From contig VXBM01000675.1 of the NCBI GenBank assembly GCA_013400155.1, forward strand, positions 257,021-321,020: a DNA stretch of 64,000 nt, given 5' to 3'. The first letter of the stretch is position 1; each line of letters begins with the position of its first letter. The stretch is from Helopsaltes ochotensis. Its lineage: Eukaryota; Chordata; Aves; Passeriformes; Locustellidae. The notes under the pieces are model-generated. The model made no database searches. It saw only the letters and a program-made list of their open reading frames with translations, and was not told the origin of the DNA. Shown one piece after another: positions 1 to 13,100 of this stretch. Both the position numbers and the translations under genes were made by a program.

Positions 1-1075
1 ACTCCAGAAGGCACCAGTAATCATGATTTGTCATTACCATTTTCACTTGTGTGCACAAAAGTCACAGAATTAAGACCATGCTTTTGCAGCACAAATATGC
101 TCTTTAGAATACTCACACATCAAATTGGCATGCAAAGGACTGTGCAAAGGTTAATGCTGTGTCTATACTTCTGCAGTCCATATTGATTTCCCAAGCAAAA
201 AGGACAGTAAACAAGTAATTTACTAGGATACAATTTCAAATACAGAAATGGGAGTTCAATAGCTAATTCCTAGGGAGTTTCCAGCTGCCCCTTGTGCATC
301 TGAAAATTCTCTCCTAAATTTTTAAATGAACTTGGCTGATGTTTAAGTATTCTGACTGTAGCTGGGTTGTTTGTATTCACTTTTGGACAGGCAGTCCGTT
401 ACCTAATTAGGTGTGCCCTGGCTCTCTAACCTGTAATTACAGTGGGTAGGTATAGTACATTATCTCAACAGCATAAAGCTGTAATGAATTTCAATTCTTC
501 AGGCTAGGGTACCTCTCAAAGCGTGGTAAAATCAGCTGATAAAATGAGATGAGAGTGCTTTTGGGTAGTCAGAACAGTAAAGTGCACATGTCTGCAGGAG
601 AGGCTGATGTTTAGAATTCAACAGGGAGGGCGGCTTCTCCATAGGAAGAAAATGAAGTTGGTCCTAACATAACAACACAGAAGAAATCCTCAGGCAAACT
701 AGTGTGCAAAAACTGAATAATATCCTTGGAATATAAGGATAATTAGGTCCTGTCCAAGAATTACCAGTTCCTGCAATACCAGGTTTACCTACCTTCCTTT
801 TAATCCCATTGCCCTAATTCTCTTTGGAGCCTTTGGAAAATTAATCAGGGAACATAAAATATGTTTATTTTTCACCTCCTCTAAAATACTTAGGAACAGT
901 GTGGGCTTGTTTAAAGATCCAACACCTCAACAGAGAACACAAAACAAATTTACTTTTCCCCAGATGTTACTGACTTTGACAGAACAATATAAATTTTTCA
1001 GGTAAATACAGTAAACCATCATATTCTCTACATGGGTTGATGTAAGTTATGTTGGGAAAGTTTTTATGTGGCTAC
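1..1075. other. GDA intron 8 (partial)
   Basis: Ordinary A/T-rich intron sequence downstream of exon 8. No further GDA exon, repeat family or RNA gene is recognised. Confidence 0.6.
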
Positions 1076-1183
1076 CTTGCTGGTTAGCAGCTTGTTTTTG
1101 TCATACAGTTCGGTGTAATTCTGGTAGGCAGGAAACATGCTCTGCACAAGTTTGACTTCTTCTTCATTCTCACTTATGTGGCT
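1076..1183 (-). CDS. GDA: GDA exon 8 with His240/Glu243 (residues 239-274)
   Basis: 108 nt, phase 0 at both ends: SHISENEEEVKLVQSMFPAY to NKLLTSK, with donor AAG|GTAGCC. SHISE carries the third zinc ligand (His240) and the catalytic-site Glu243. The next exon (expected to begin near TVMAHG) is outside the window. Confidence 0.97.
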
Positions 1184-4100
1184 CTGCAACAAGAAAATGC
1201 ATAGAGGGAGTCCCTCAAACAGCACCGAACCTGACATTACAACTTTCTGAGCAATCTACTGGTGCTAAACATACATTCATTAAAAATAGTGTTTGTAAAG
1301 CCTATAGTTAGATCTAGTCGTTGCATTTCTTTTTACATCCGACCTGAAGAAGTTTTCACAGGACCTAAAGAAGTAACTCCATTTGTTCCTTTAAAAGTGA
1401 TATGAGATGGTACACACGTCCATCCCTGTAGTGTGGTGACACAATGGCCCCACTTACAGTTTTTGGAAGACGATAAATAATAGGTAAAATAATACACAAA
1501 GTGTATTATGTGAGGCAAGAGACCAAACAAGCCTACTAGAGTGGATGCTGAGGTCAGGGCAGCAGATATGTATCTTCTCCAAAAGGTATCTTTAGATGGT
1601 CAGCATGCTGTCTGTCCACACCATTTGAATGGCACACAGAGCTCTCAGACCTTACCTGCACACGGAGATCGTGAGTTTCTGCTAAATCCCCAAGGGCATT
1701 CAACAAGTCCTCTGTGCAGGAGGGGCCAAAGCGGGGGGTTATTATAGGCTGTACTCTGGGATACTAAAAAAAATAGAAGACATGGTTTATATTCTACAGG
1801 TATATTTCAGTGGCCATGGGTAAGACTAGTATTTACATGGCAATTACATTTTGCCTTCATTGCTTATTCTTACTGCATCCTTGCCTACTCAAATTAAGCT
1901 GTACAGTCATTTTCTTGCTTTTGTTAGAAATTTCATAGCAGAAACAGAGAATGAAAGTGGGGGTTTTTTAATAACAATTTTAATGAACTTTATTAAAGAA
2001 GTTGTCTTCACTAGAACTCTCATGAAGTCACTGACATTTTACCAGTCTTCAGCAGCCCTGGATACTTTCTCGTATTGCTGACAGTCTGCATGCATGATGA
2101 GAAGTAAGTCAGTTGAATGACCAAATATTTTTCAGTCCCACTTCTGTGACCATTGAAGATATAATGATGCAAAACTGCAAGGTTCTGTAAAACCAAAGCC
2201 ATTTTCTTGTTCAATCTTCTCTACTTATAACAGCCACAAAACCCTAAACTCCCTAGACAGGAAAAATAGTGGTATAATCAGATACGCAGTAGGAAACAGT
2301 GGAGAAAGCACCAAGAACTACAGAGGTTTACACCTCGCATTTCTAGATTAAAATTTTCCTAGAAAAATAGTCGACAGAATTACAATTCTATCATCAGTCA
2401 GAGGCAAGATTTTTGCACAAGTCAGTAAGTGACAACTGGGACTGCAGTTCCTTGTATTATCTCCTAGAAAAAAGGAGTTCAGGGCTTTGCAAATTAGCCA
2501 ACTTACTCTAGTAATACAGATTTTAGGCATTACTCTAGTGATATATATGATTTAGGCATTAAACTCCAGGCAACTGCTCTTGAATATTTGGAGATGGGAT
2601 GTCAAAAGAAGTCACTGAAAACTAAAGGCTGATGAAAGTACTACTGTGCATAATATTGGAGAGTAAACTTTTATCGTGCCACAGGAGTGTAAGCATCAAC
2701 TTATTTAGAAACACACTTTAGGACATGAGCTGACCCAAAAAAACCCGCATTAATTTTATAGTGGATTAGTAACTTTACTGAAAAAAAAAAGATTCCTGCC
2801 GTAGAGAATTGCTTTAATTAGTCTGTCCACTTGTATACCACAGAATGATTGTGGATTTCAGCTTCGACAAGTGATAAACTGAATTCCACCTTTTTTAAAC
2901 AGAAAATTGTCCTTTCTAGAAAGCCAGGTATTTCAAACTCGTTAGAGAAACACACAGGAGATTGCTCTGCTCTGAGCACAGAAAACTGATTTAACAGTGT
3001 TATAGGTGTGCATTTCTCAACACAACTAGCAGAGCATATTTCAGAGTGATGATATCTGTCTATTACACAGAGAGATGTATATTTATTTATTTTCCACTAA
3101 GACAACAGAATTGGATAGCAGGATTAATTACTTCATGTGTTCACACAACATTTTCTGAATACAGAAATGAATTCAAAAAGATTACTTACTTTCCTTTCCA
3201 GTAGTTCTTTAATGAACCTGGAAAAGGGTAGAAATAAAGTTACTATAAATCTGTTCTCTACATTATAAATTATGAAAAATATAAAATATATATACTTGGA
3301 TACCCTGTTAAAAGTTTCAGATCAATTTTTTTACAAAATACTGAGCCAGGTTTTCAGATGAAATAAAAAGAGGGAACACAATGAAGCAGAATAGTGGCAC
3401 CAAACTACACTAGTTTTGAATTTGACTCTGAACATGCAGACTATTGTTTTTCCGTTGAAATACTTAGCATTACACAAGAGGCAATTATTCTGAGTTCTCC
3501 CTGAAAACCAAACACATGCTACATTAAATGAATTGAAAACATAATTATAATCTTCAGCTGTAATACTGAAGAAAGAAAAACAAATCAAACTTAAATTTGT
3601 CTGTCCATGACTTCAAATTGCAGTGTTTAAACATTTTCAAAACCAAATTCTACAAGATGCAGCAATATTTTATATCTTACATGCATATGTCCTCGTTCAT
3701 TTAAAGAACCCTTGACTTTTTGGAAATGCTTATATTAGTGCTTAATTAGCCTACAGATGATCTACCTTCCAGAAAATAAAGATTGACTTACTCTGTTAAA
3801 TAAAATGCTACCTCAGACCTCTAAAATAACCCCAAGCAGTCACTACAGATAGTGCAGATTAGCAAACTAAACTTCCTTCTGCTTTGGAAGGAGGAAATTA
3901 TTTGAAAGCCCATTTGCTCAGTGTATGTAAGTGACTTCAGAAAAACAGTTTGAGATGCTTTCTGGACAGGATCTCTGTGAATTTTTATGTCACATTTCAT
4001 AGTAAGAAAACTGTGTCATTTTGATCACAATACATGCTGTATCAATTTGATTAAATGTCTTCAGAGGAAAAAAAAATGATGCTAGAGGCTTCATGTATGG

Positions 4101-7100
4101 CCCTGAAGCTCATGCTAGATCACCAGATGGAAGTGAGAGACCTGAGTTTGATTTCTGCAATGACCAAAGGAGTTTGAGCCCACCATTTTCTAACTTTGAG
4201 AGCCAAAATGCAAAGTGAATTAGCTATCATCTGCCTGTCTCTCCTCTTACTGAGGATTAATTAATTACTGAGGATTAACCTGATATAATAAAATATTTAC
4301 TTGAGCAGAAGCTCTAACAGAAATATAATGCCCAGGTGACAAGCCAAAATTAACAATATGGCTGTTTTCATTCTTTCTCACATTCTTTGGACAGTGTAAG
4401 CTGTTTCAAAACTGATGAAATGTGATGAAATATGTTTTGCATATATACTCTATAGTTTGTTGGCCTATGTACTTCTCTATGAGGAAAGAAGCTCAGCTTC
4501 AAATCACTGTCTTCTGTAGCAGAGCAGACTTGAACATAGGTTCTCATCTTTGCAGCTGACTGTAACTAATAATACCATAGATGTAATCTAGAGTTCAATT
4601 CCCTAACTTTTTACTAAATCATCTTTGACAATGAATGGTAGGTTCAAATTCTTGATTAATTTAAATTTAATATATGAAGCACTTGGAATTGTATCTTATT
4701 TCCATGCATGCAATACAAATATTTCTCGACGTCAACTCTAAGTAACTGAAATGAGTGAAGTCCATTTTCTGACAGCGTGACAGATCATATTTCTTAGATT
4801 CTCAAAAAACCAAACAACAAGAATCTGACTAACATGTTGCCCTCTTAATGAAACAGCTTTTTCATCCTTCTGCAATTTTATTGCTGTGATTCAGGTAAGT
4901 ACTCCAGATCCATGCCAAGAAGCACACAGCTCTCTTCCCTAGTCAGCTATGCAGCACTTGTGGCAACCTCTCACCCAAATTTGAGAAACAAAGTTGAGTT
5001 TCTCATTACACAACCAAAAAGGAATGGAGGCACAAGACAAATATTTAAAGGAAAGTTATTTAGCTCATTCTGGAGCTTTAAAAACTATCAGAACTGTAAA
5101 TTCTGCTTCTTTCAGGCCCATTTGGCAGGACTTGTGCTGTATTATGGAAGCTGGGGACTTACATAGAGGAAAACAAATGTTAGAAGAGTGAGGGTAACTA
5201 ATGCTACATGTTTTAAAAATGTCTTTAAATATAAACAGCATTAGAAATACATGACCATTTCTAACTTTTATTGTCATGCTTTTAGCATGGTTTGTAAAAA
5301 CAAAGGAGTGACCTCGCGCAAGTGCCATAAGATATCTATATTACTCTTAGCATGACATTGAAACATTTATATAAGTATTTATATAAGTAAATAAATAGTT
5401 CCATGAGAAAAGCTTGACAGTTTTCTGAGCATGTGTGTGAAACACAAGAGAAACATATGATAGTAAGCTGCCATACTCCAGTCTTGGTTCTCCTCCACTA
5501 CAAAAATTGCCTTCATTTGATTCTCCTTCATTCTCTCAGCTGCATGTTGGAGTAGTTTGTTGGTGCTGTGAGGGAGAAAAGATGTTCAAAATTTGGTATA
5601 TGAAAGCTGAGTTATACAACTTCAATAAAGCCTTAACCTAAATGGTGTAAGGAAATAGCTTAGAAGTAAATGAGGATATCTCACCATCGTATGTAAGGTC
5701 CCATGACCTCCACACGCAGCTGTGAAAATGAAAAGAGGCAGCAGAAAACACATATTCTCTCAAACCCTAGATCTGTGATTTCTCCCTCTCTTTGGAAAAG
5801 CCAGAGAGATGCTACTTGGGCTGTGCAGTAGCTGAATATGCAGGAATTGCCAGGACTATAGGGGATAGTACTTTTGGAAGAAAAAAACCCTATTGCCAAT
5901 AAATTCACACCTGTAAGCTCTTAGAGAGATTCACATTCACTTTTCAGATGTATGAAAAATCTTATTTTAAAAGGTTATGCCATGAATTTAATCACTTTAC
6001 CTTTCTGTCTCTTGGACAGAGTCAGCAGTGATCTCTCTGTATTGTGGCACACTCTCATTCATGTCCATGCAGACTTTTCCAACAAATGCTCGTTGACCAA
6101 ATTTATCTGTTGGGATGCATTAGAATATAAATCTCAGAATCACTGGTTCTCAGAAACCATTACCAAAGCTTGTACTGAAATAAAAAACTGAAGTCCACCC
6201 CACCCAACTTCATTTAAGATGACCAGAATTTATGCTCATCTTGTCCCATGTGACTTTTGAGTATCAAAAGAAAAGAGGAAATAAGGAAACAAACAACACT
6301 TAAATAGGAGCTATCTTCCACATTAATACCCAACTTTATAAATGAGAACTAGATTTCTGTAAGTTAACCACAACCAGAATTCTTAATGGTATTATATGAA
6401 GACAGCTGTAACACAGAGGATGAGAAACACAAGCACCAAAGGACAGTAGCTGTAGTAGATGACCACCTGGAGATGAGAGAGGGCACAAAGATCTCAGCAA
6501 ACCACCTCTCCTTAAGGGAAAGGAACAGGATTGCTAACAGACCTCCCACATGCAGTTAGAGGGAGAAATTTCTAGCTCTATTCTAGCCTCTTTATTGAGA
6601 TTTACCCACGCTAGATGAATAAATCAGAACTCGTGTAAAACATGCATATAGTATCCAATTCTAGGCTTTCAAATGTGTTTCTAAACCAGATATCTTTGTC
6701 CACTTTTACTATTTGAGTTGCTTCATACAATGGCATCAAAATTTTCCTGCCAAGTCAGAAGATTAGGTAATTTTTGATGAAATCTAAGGTTCTTATTAAA
6801 TTTCTCTGTTTTACAAGCTGTCTGAGCCTTGAGAAATCCTGCAAGAACTACAAGTATTTTCAAACAGCAGGCATTTGCAATTTTGAACAGAAAGGAATGA
6901 TAAGATTCTGATGCAGCTTCCACTTCTCTGATTTCAGAGTGTGTGTGAAGATTTCTGACATTGATTACTGGCTGAAACCTAGGAGTATCAGGAAATTAAT
7001 GCACTGACTAGGCCTCCTGACATTCAGTTCTTTTAAACCTCAAATAACAAAAGGTTAGAAAGAGCAGAGAGCTGTAGCTGGAGAACAAGTCCAGCAGATT

Positions 7101-10100
7101 CTAATTCAATCTCAGCCAGCAGCAGATTTGGGAGTGAAGACAAGGAGTAGCAACAGTAGGAGCTTAAGTGAATTCGGGTAACAGGTGTGACAGTACAAGG
7201 AATAAAAAACAAATTAGGAGAGAGACACATCCCTAGCTAGTCTAAAACTCCTAAACATTGTTTCCTTCAACTAACACGATCCACACAACATCCTTCAAAA
7301 ATCACTGTTAGACTTACCTATAATTTCAGCAAGAAGAAGGGAACTATCTGTGTGAATTGTTGCAAAGTAGCAAGCTGTAGTCGTGCCGTTCTTTAGAGTT
7401 CGTCTCTAAAAAAAGAAATCAGTTTCAACTGTCTGGGAAAAAAATCAGCAAAGCTGCCAAAATACAGAACAGGCAGTCTCATTTCAAATTGCAAGAACAT
7501 TTAGTTATTGTGAAATTTTGAAGTGAAGTGGGAAGGTAAAAATATAGATTTTTAATTTCATAAAAGCTTTTTAAAGTCTGAGGGTTAATAAATACAAAAC
7601 ATTCCTCAGAATTTTTGCAATGGCTAAACCCATAGAAATCAGTCTATATTCCTTCCCACAAACTGGAAATACTCCAACTTATATTTAGAAATACAAACAA
7701 TTAGTCATTTTTGTTATTTCCGAGCTTAATGTTATGAAAGGCTCTCCAATTTTCATGGTGAAGCACTGTTTATCTAGTGTTAGCAAAGGGAGGCTTTTGG
7801 GGAACATGGTGGTTTTCTTTAGCAACTTGATCTATCTGGAAAAACAAGTCAGGTTTTCATGTGTCAAAAAACTTTATTGTCCCCAAATAAGAAATGACAA
7901 GGTTAACTGTAAAAGTAAACTGAGAACAACTGCTCAGACTATGAGCTAATTATTTATCTAATATACCATTTGAAAGGAAATGAGGTTGACACCTCTTCAT
8001 ATTACTTTTGCGGAACATGATAATAAATTATCGGGAATTTCAATTACATTAATTCATGATGAAATTTGTAGCTTCTCATGTCCTTGGGACTGACACAAAC
8101 AATGTTGACCACTTATCCAATATATAGGCTTAAACTACACTTTTGGATTCTGGCTGCCAAGTAATTTGATAATTTTCTTTTTTTTATTTTTTTAATGAGA
8201 TAGAAGGTGGGATATCCAACATAATGGTTGGAGGAAGGCTAGAGGTAATTCTTTGACAAGCATGAGCTCAAGCTGAGTCTTTTCCTTACAATATTCAGAT
8301 GAAAATCTTTAAGAGCCCCAAAAAAGTCTCAACTAGCAATGTGATTACTGATACAAGTTACCTTTGTCTTTCCTAGCTTTTAACATTCCTAACCCCCCAC
8401 TTCTGAAATCTTAACAACATTGACAAATTAAATCTAAAAGCATTGTTTCAAAATCATCAGCACAAAGAGGAGGTTCCAGCTAAAAGCAGTAAAATTTCAC
8501 CTAAATTGTTTCTTTTGCTGAGTATAGAAAGTGTTTGAAACAGGATTTTGATTTGAAAAAATCCACTGTGTTTTCACTACAACTTCAAAAGCACAACAAC
8601 ACTTATAAAAAAAAGATCTGCTCCATGAAAGTTGAGTCCTGTTTCTAACAGGTGAAGGGTGTTATTGGCCCCATCAAACACTGCGGAGTGTATTCTGTAT
8701 CTTCTGTGGGTGAAGGCATCTTCCTGACCCTGTTCTATTTGGTTAGGGATCGCCTGACTGTCGTGTTCAGGCTCCCACAGCTGACTTCCACCTCTCTCTG
8801 GCAGCTCTTTTCCAGATGATATTGTGACACACCTTGCAGGGTGAGGTCTCTGGGTGTGCCAGGGTCACACACCCTGTGCTGTATAACAGTGTGTTGGGCA
8901 CACAGCTCAAAGGTGAGGTCACCTCTATGTTTTAAGCAGTTGAAGGCACGTGTGCTTGTCACTAGAGCCTATGACCAAGCTTCTACATGTTTTTATCATG
9001 CAGATGGCAGAAGGGTGTTTCTTTTTAAATCTGTGTGGCAAGGAACAGCGTAACTATTTATTTCAGATTTGTTATGTTATTATGTTGACAACAGATACTG
9101 TCACAGTAATAGACAAATGGAAGGCAAATTATGCTGGCCAAATAATTCAAACTATTGAAGATGCTTCAGTCCACATATTAAAGGATGAATTTCAGTTATA
9201 GGACAGAACTAGTATTCTGCAATATGACCTAGCTGCTTGTCTATCCAGTGGATCTTAAAAGCTTTATAATGCTCAGAACCACTCCAGCCCAAACAGTCTT
9301 TCTTTGTCCCACAATACCACTGAGAGACTCCACCTAAGGCCCATGCAGTGAAAGACATTCTGTAAATTCCCACTATGAGGACTTTAGCAGCAGCAATGTC
9401 TTCCTTACTACTCCAGAACACCCTAGAATTGTCATCTATGAAAAGTATCTTCTCTTTCATATGGTTTTTGCAGATGGGGAATTCATAATAGAGGATTTTT
9501 GTGCAAAAAAGGAAACATCCCCTGAATTTTAATTTTTTTTTTACTATGCTTGTTTACTGCTGCATAATTGTCTGCACCTGCTGGCTGTACTAATTCTGAG
9601 AGTAGATTAAATGTTGGTCATTGTATTCAGAAAAGGTGATAAACAGTTCATCCTTAACCTTGGGATTAAATGAACTCTATTGCCAGCAACAACTGCACAA
9701 GACTGGAACTAGTAACAGACAGTCTGGGCTAGCAGTTAGAACAGTAGCTATCTCGGCTTTATCTGGTTTCCATGACAGTAAAACATTCTCTACTACTTCT
9801 ACTGACCTTCTGAAAACATACCTATATTACACAAAAATGAATGTTGTCAAGTAGGTAAATGTCGTTTGCGGAACTTACAACAACTCTGGTGTACACTTCT
9901 TCTGCAAAACCACTGTCCTGGTATTTGGCTTCTGTTGGGAACGTGTAGGAAGTCAACCACTGCAAAAGAGGCAGGTCTACTCGGGTACCAGTAAATGAAT
10001 ACTGAGGGGCATGAATATGTGTATCAACCAATCCTGGCATGAAGAATTCACTAAGGAAAGAAAATAAAATTATAATAATCCAAAAATACCGCATCCAAAA

Positions 10101-13100
10101 ATGCCTCAAAATTCTCAATGGTAGTTAGATTTGTTTAAAAGAGTATACTTGAGTAAAATCCGCCAAAATAAATGGCAAGTACAGATTAACCTGTCTCTTC
10201 CAGCATCAGCCTGTTAACTCCTGCTGTACCTCTACTCATACCCATCTTTTGGTATGAAGCAGTTTAGTAAAATCATTTACACAAAATTATATTATTAGAA
10301 GTAAAATACCTATATCCAACTGTGAGAAAAACTGTATAAGATCTAATTATCTCTAATATTGACCCACCCTAAATGCCAACAAACAAAGGGGAACTGGCTT
10401 CACAATAACTAAAATTACTCCACTGTAGAATTTGCCTGAAAAAGAAATTTGTACACCATCTTGTTTCCTAGTATGGATATAGATGGAATGTCTCTAGCTT
10501 CCAGATCATTATATTTACAAAATGTGACTTTCCATATGCCAGTTTTCCTCTAAATCATTTACATGTCTATAGAGATAAATAAAATCAATTAATTTCAAGG
10601 CTTAATGGAAGAAGAGACATTGTGTCTAGAAATGCAGACACAGACACTGGCAAAAAAAGCTCCGTTCAATATCCTGACAGGAAAGGTATATTTACAAAGT
10701 AACTGTAAAACTATGGGTTGTCATGTAATGTTCATGAAATAACAAAGAGAGTATATCAACATTACTAGGAAATTGCTATGGCTATTTTGTTTTGTGCTGA
10801 AACTCCTTACTGCATAACATTCCTCTCACTCCTCTTTCCTCCTTTCTGACTATGGAATTAACTGAATTTTGTCTCTTTTTATCTCCCCTTCTTTCTATTT
10901 TCTTGCAAGCTATGAATGCTGAAAAAATCTCCCTCAATCTGGTCCATATTCTCAGTACCTTCCACTTTCCTCAGGCTATTTTAAGTGAAGAAAATATCTG
11001 ATTACTCCTATATACTGTACAATTAGCCTTTCAGCAAAGCATAAAAAAATTTTAACAACTGATTACTAGAGGGATGCTGCTGCTCTCAATTCTAAGCCAC
11101 AGCTCATTTACAGTGCTACTACAATGCAAAGAGTACTAGATACAGTCATTTCTTTTTCATTTCACCATAAAGTTGGGGAATTTCACTGGATGGAGAAAAA
11201 ATAAATGCTCCAGCCACAGTATAGTGAGAAATCAAAAGCTCTGTGTTTAGAAGGTTTAAATCCTCTAATTGTATTAATTTTTATTATGGAATGTGTCAAA
11301 GTCCAAGCAAATGAGTTTCATATCTGCAGTGTCAGCATTACCTACGTTTATTACATCTAGACTTTCATGTTAGGTACAGCTCACTGCTAACAAAATGGAT
11401 GTAAAATGTGATCTTAAGAAAGAATGGCACTTACTTCTGTGATCACAGAAGTGATTATGCCTGAAAATTAAATATGGCATTTTGTTCTGTGCAGTATACA
11501 TCAGCCAGCACAATTCAGCCATGTCTGCAATCCCAAACTATATAATACAAAAAGAACATGGACTGTCTATCCTCCAGGTCACATCCAGAACACAGGCACC
11601 TTTGGGTAAAGAGCTCTCACTGTACTGAAATGGAATTTTGCCCATTAAATTTATGGGCACCATATGGATTTAAAGATCTCCCTGTCAAAATGTATTCCAA
11701 AGACACACTTTACCTCATGCTAAGAACAAACTGCATTTGGTGAAGTTAATCTTAACAAAATACATACTGTTTACTCAGTTGTCTTATGTCAGATGTTTTG
11801 AAACCCCATGTCTTAGCCAGTTGCTCTAGCTGATCAGTTTGTTCCACAAACACAATCTAAAAAAAAAAGAAAACATAGTTAAGTACTTTCAACATGCCTT
11901 CCACATCAGCTTTATGTGAAGGCAAAACAAGTTACATCTTAAAGACAATTTTACACACTTATTATGGAGGTGTTAGGTTTGCATTGAGACACTTGTTCTT
12001 CCTGACTATCATGCATGACTTTGAAATACCTTCTCATAATCCAGTGAATAATCGCACCCATCTTATAACTTGTAATAAAAACAATTAATTCCTTCTCAGG
12101 TAATATACAGGTAGAACAGCACAGACCTTAGTGTCCTATAACGTAACACCATGCTAGCAGTACAGTCCTTGCTGAGGAGGTATGTAACAGCCTTACAGGA
12201 ATGCAGGTACAGTATTCACAACCAGAAGTGTCAAATTACCGGCTTTGCCTATGACTGACTGACATCAAGCTAAGCATTTTCTAATTTTCTGCTTGTGTTG
12301 GGCTTTTTAAATTTTTTAGTGCCTAGGATGAGAGAAGAAATTGAGGGGGAAAATGTGGATAATATTTTCATTTTACAGAATGGGCTAAAAGGGTGCTGAG
12401 ATCCTTGTTTATTTCAAAATAAAACCCTACAATCTGGAGCCAAACTCAACCCCATTTGACTCCTAGAGAGCACAGACTCTACTGATGATGAGTTGCTGTT
12501 GCCTAGTCAGAATTTTAGCACATTTCCAATTTATTTTTAAATTCCATGGTATTTTAATCCTCAACATGACTCTCAGCTGCTGAATTCTCAACTCTTTGAT
12601 TCTCTGGTGAAGAGAATCACTAATAAGCATGATAGCTCCCCAGGAAACAGAGATTGTGGAGCCTAGGAACTGCAATGACCACTACAGGCTCCAGGTGGGA
12701 TCCAAATTTCCTCAACATCTGACAATTTAGGGGACTTGTAAGTCTCCCCCGGCCAAGGACTGCCTCTGAGCTTACAGAGATTCTTGCCTCTAACCACAGC
12801 TTCTGCCAGAAACCAATTCAGGGTCTTCCCAACTCTTACACCAACTCCCTTGGTGTAAGAGCTCACTCCCCTAAGTTCAAGGGAATACTCTTCCTGCTAC
12901 CAGTATCCTTCTGCTCCTGGAATGATGTCCACACTGAAAAAAAACCCCACCTCATTAAAAAAGGCAGGACTTAGTACTTGTAAAATGGCAATAGGAAGAA
13001 ATTTAGGAGGAAGAGAAAGAAGACTAAAATAGCATTGTTCAGCAGTTATTTGCATGTCATTCTTTATGTGTATGTTTCTTTCATATAGAAATTTACCATT

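Noticed and set aside
8640..8960. Less A/T-rich block in GDA intron 3, possible LTR or conserved element
   Set aside because: No LTR ends, target duplication or family motif could be seen.
9822..10118. 98-codon frame read as a single-exon protein
   Set aside because: It is GDA exon 3 read through both splice sites into intron sequence.
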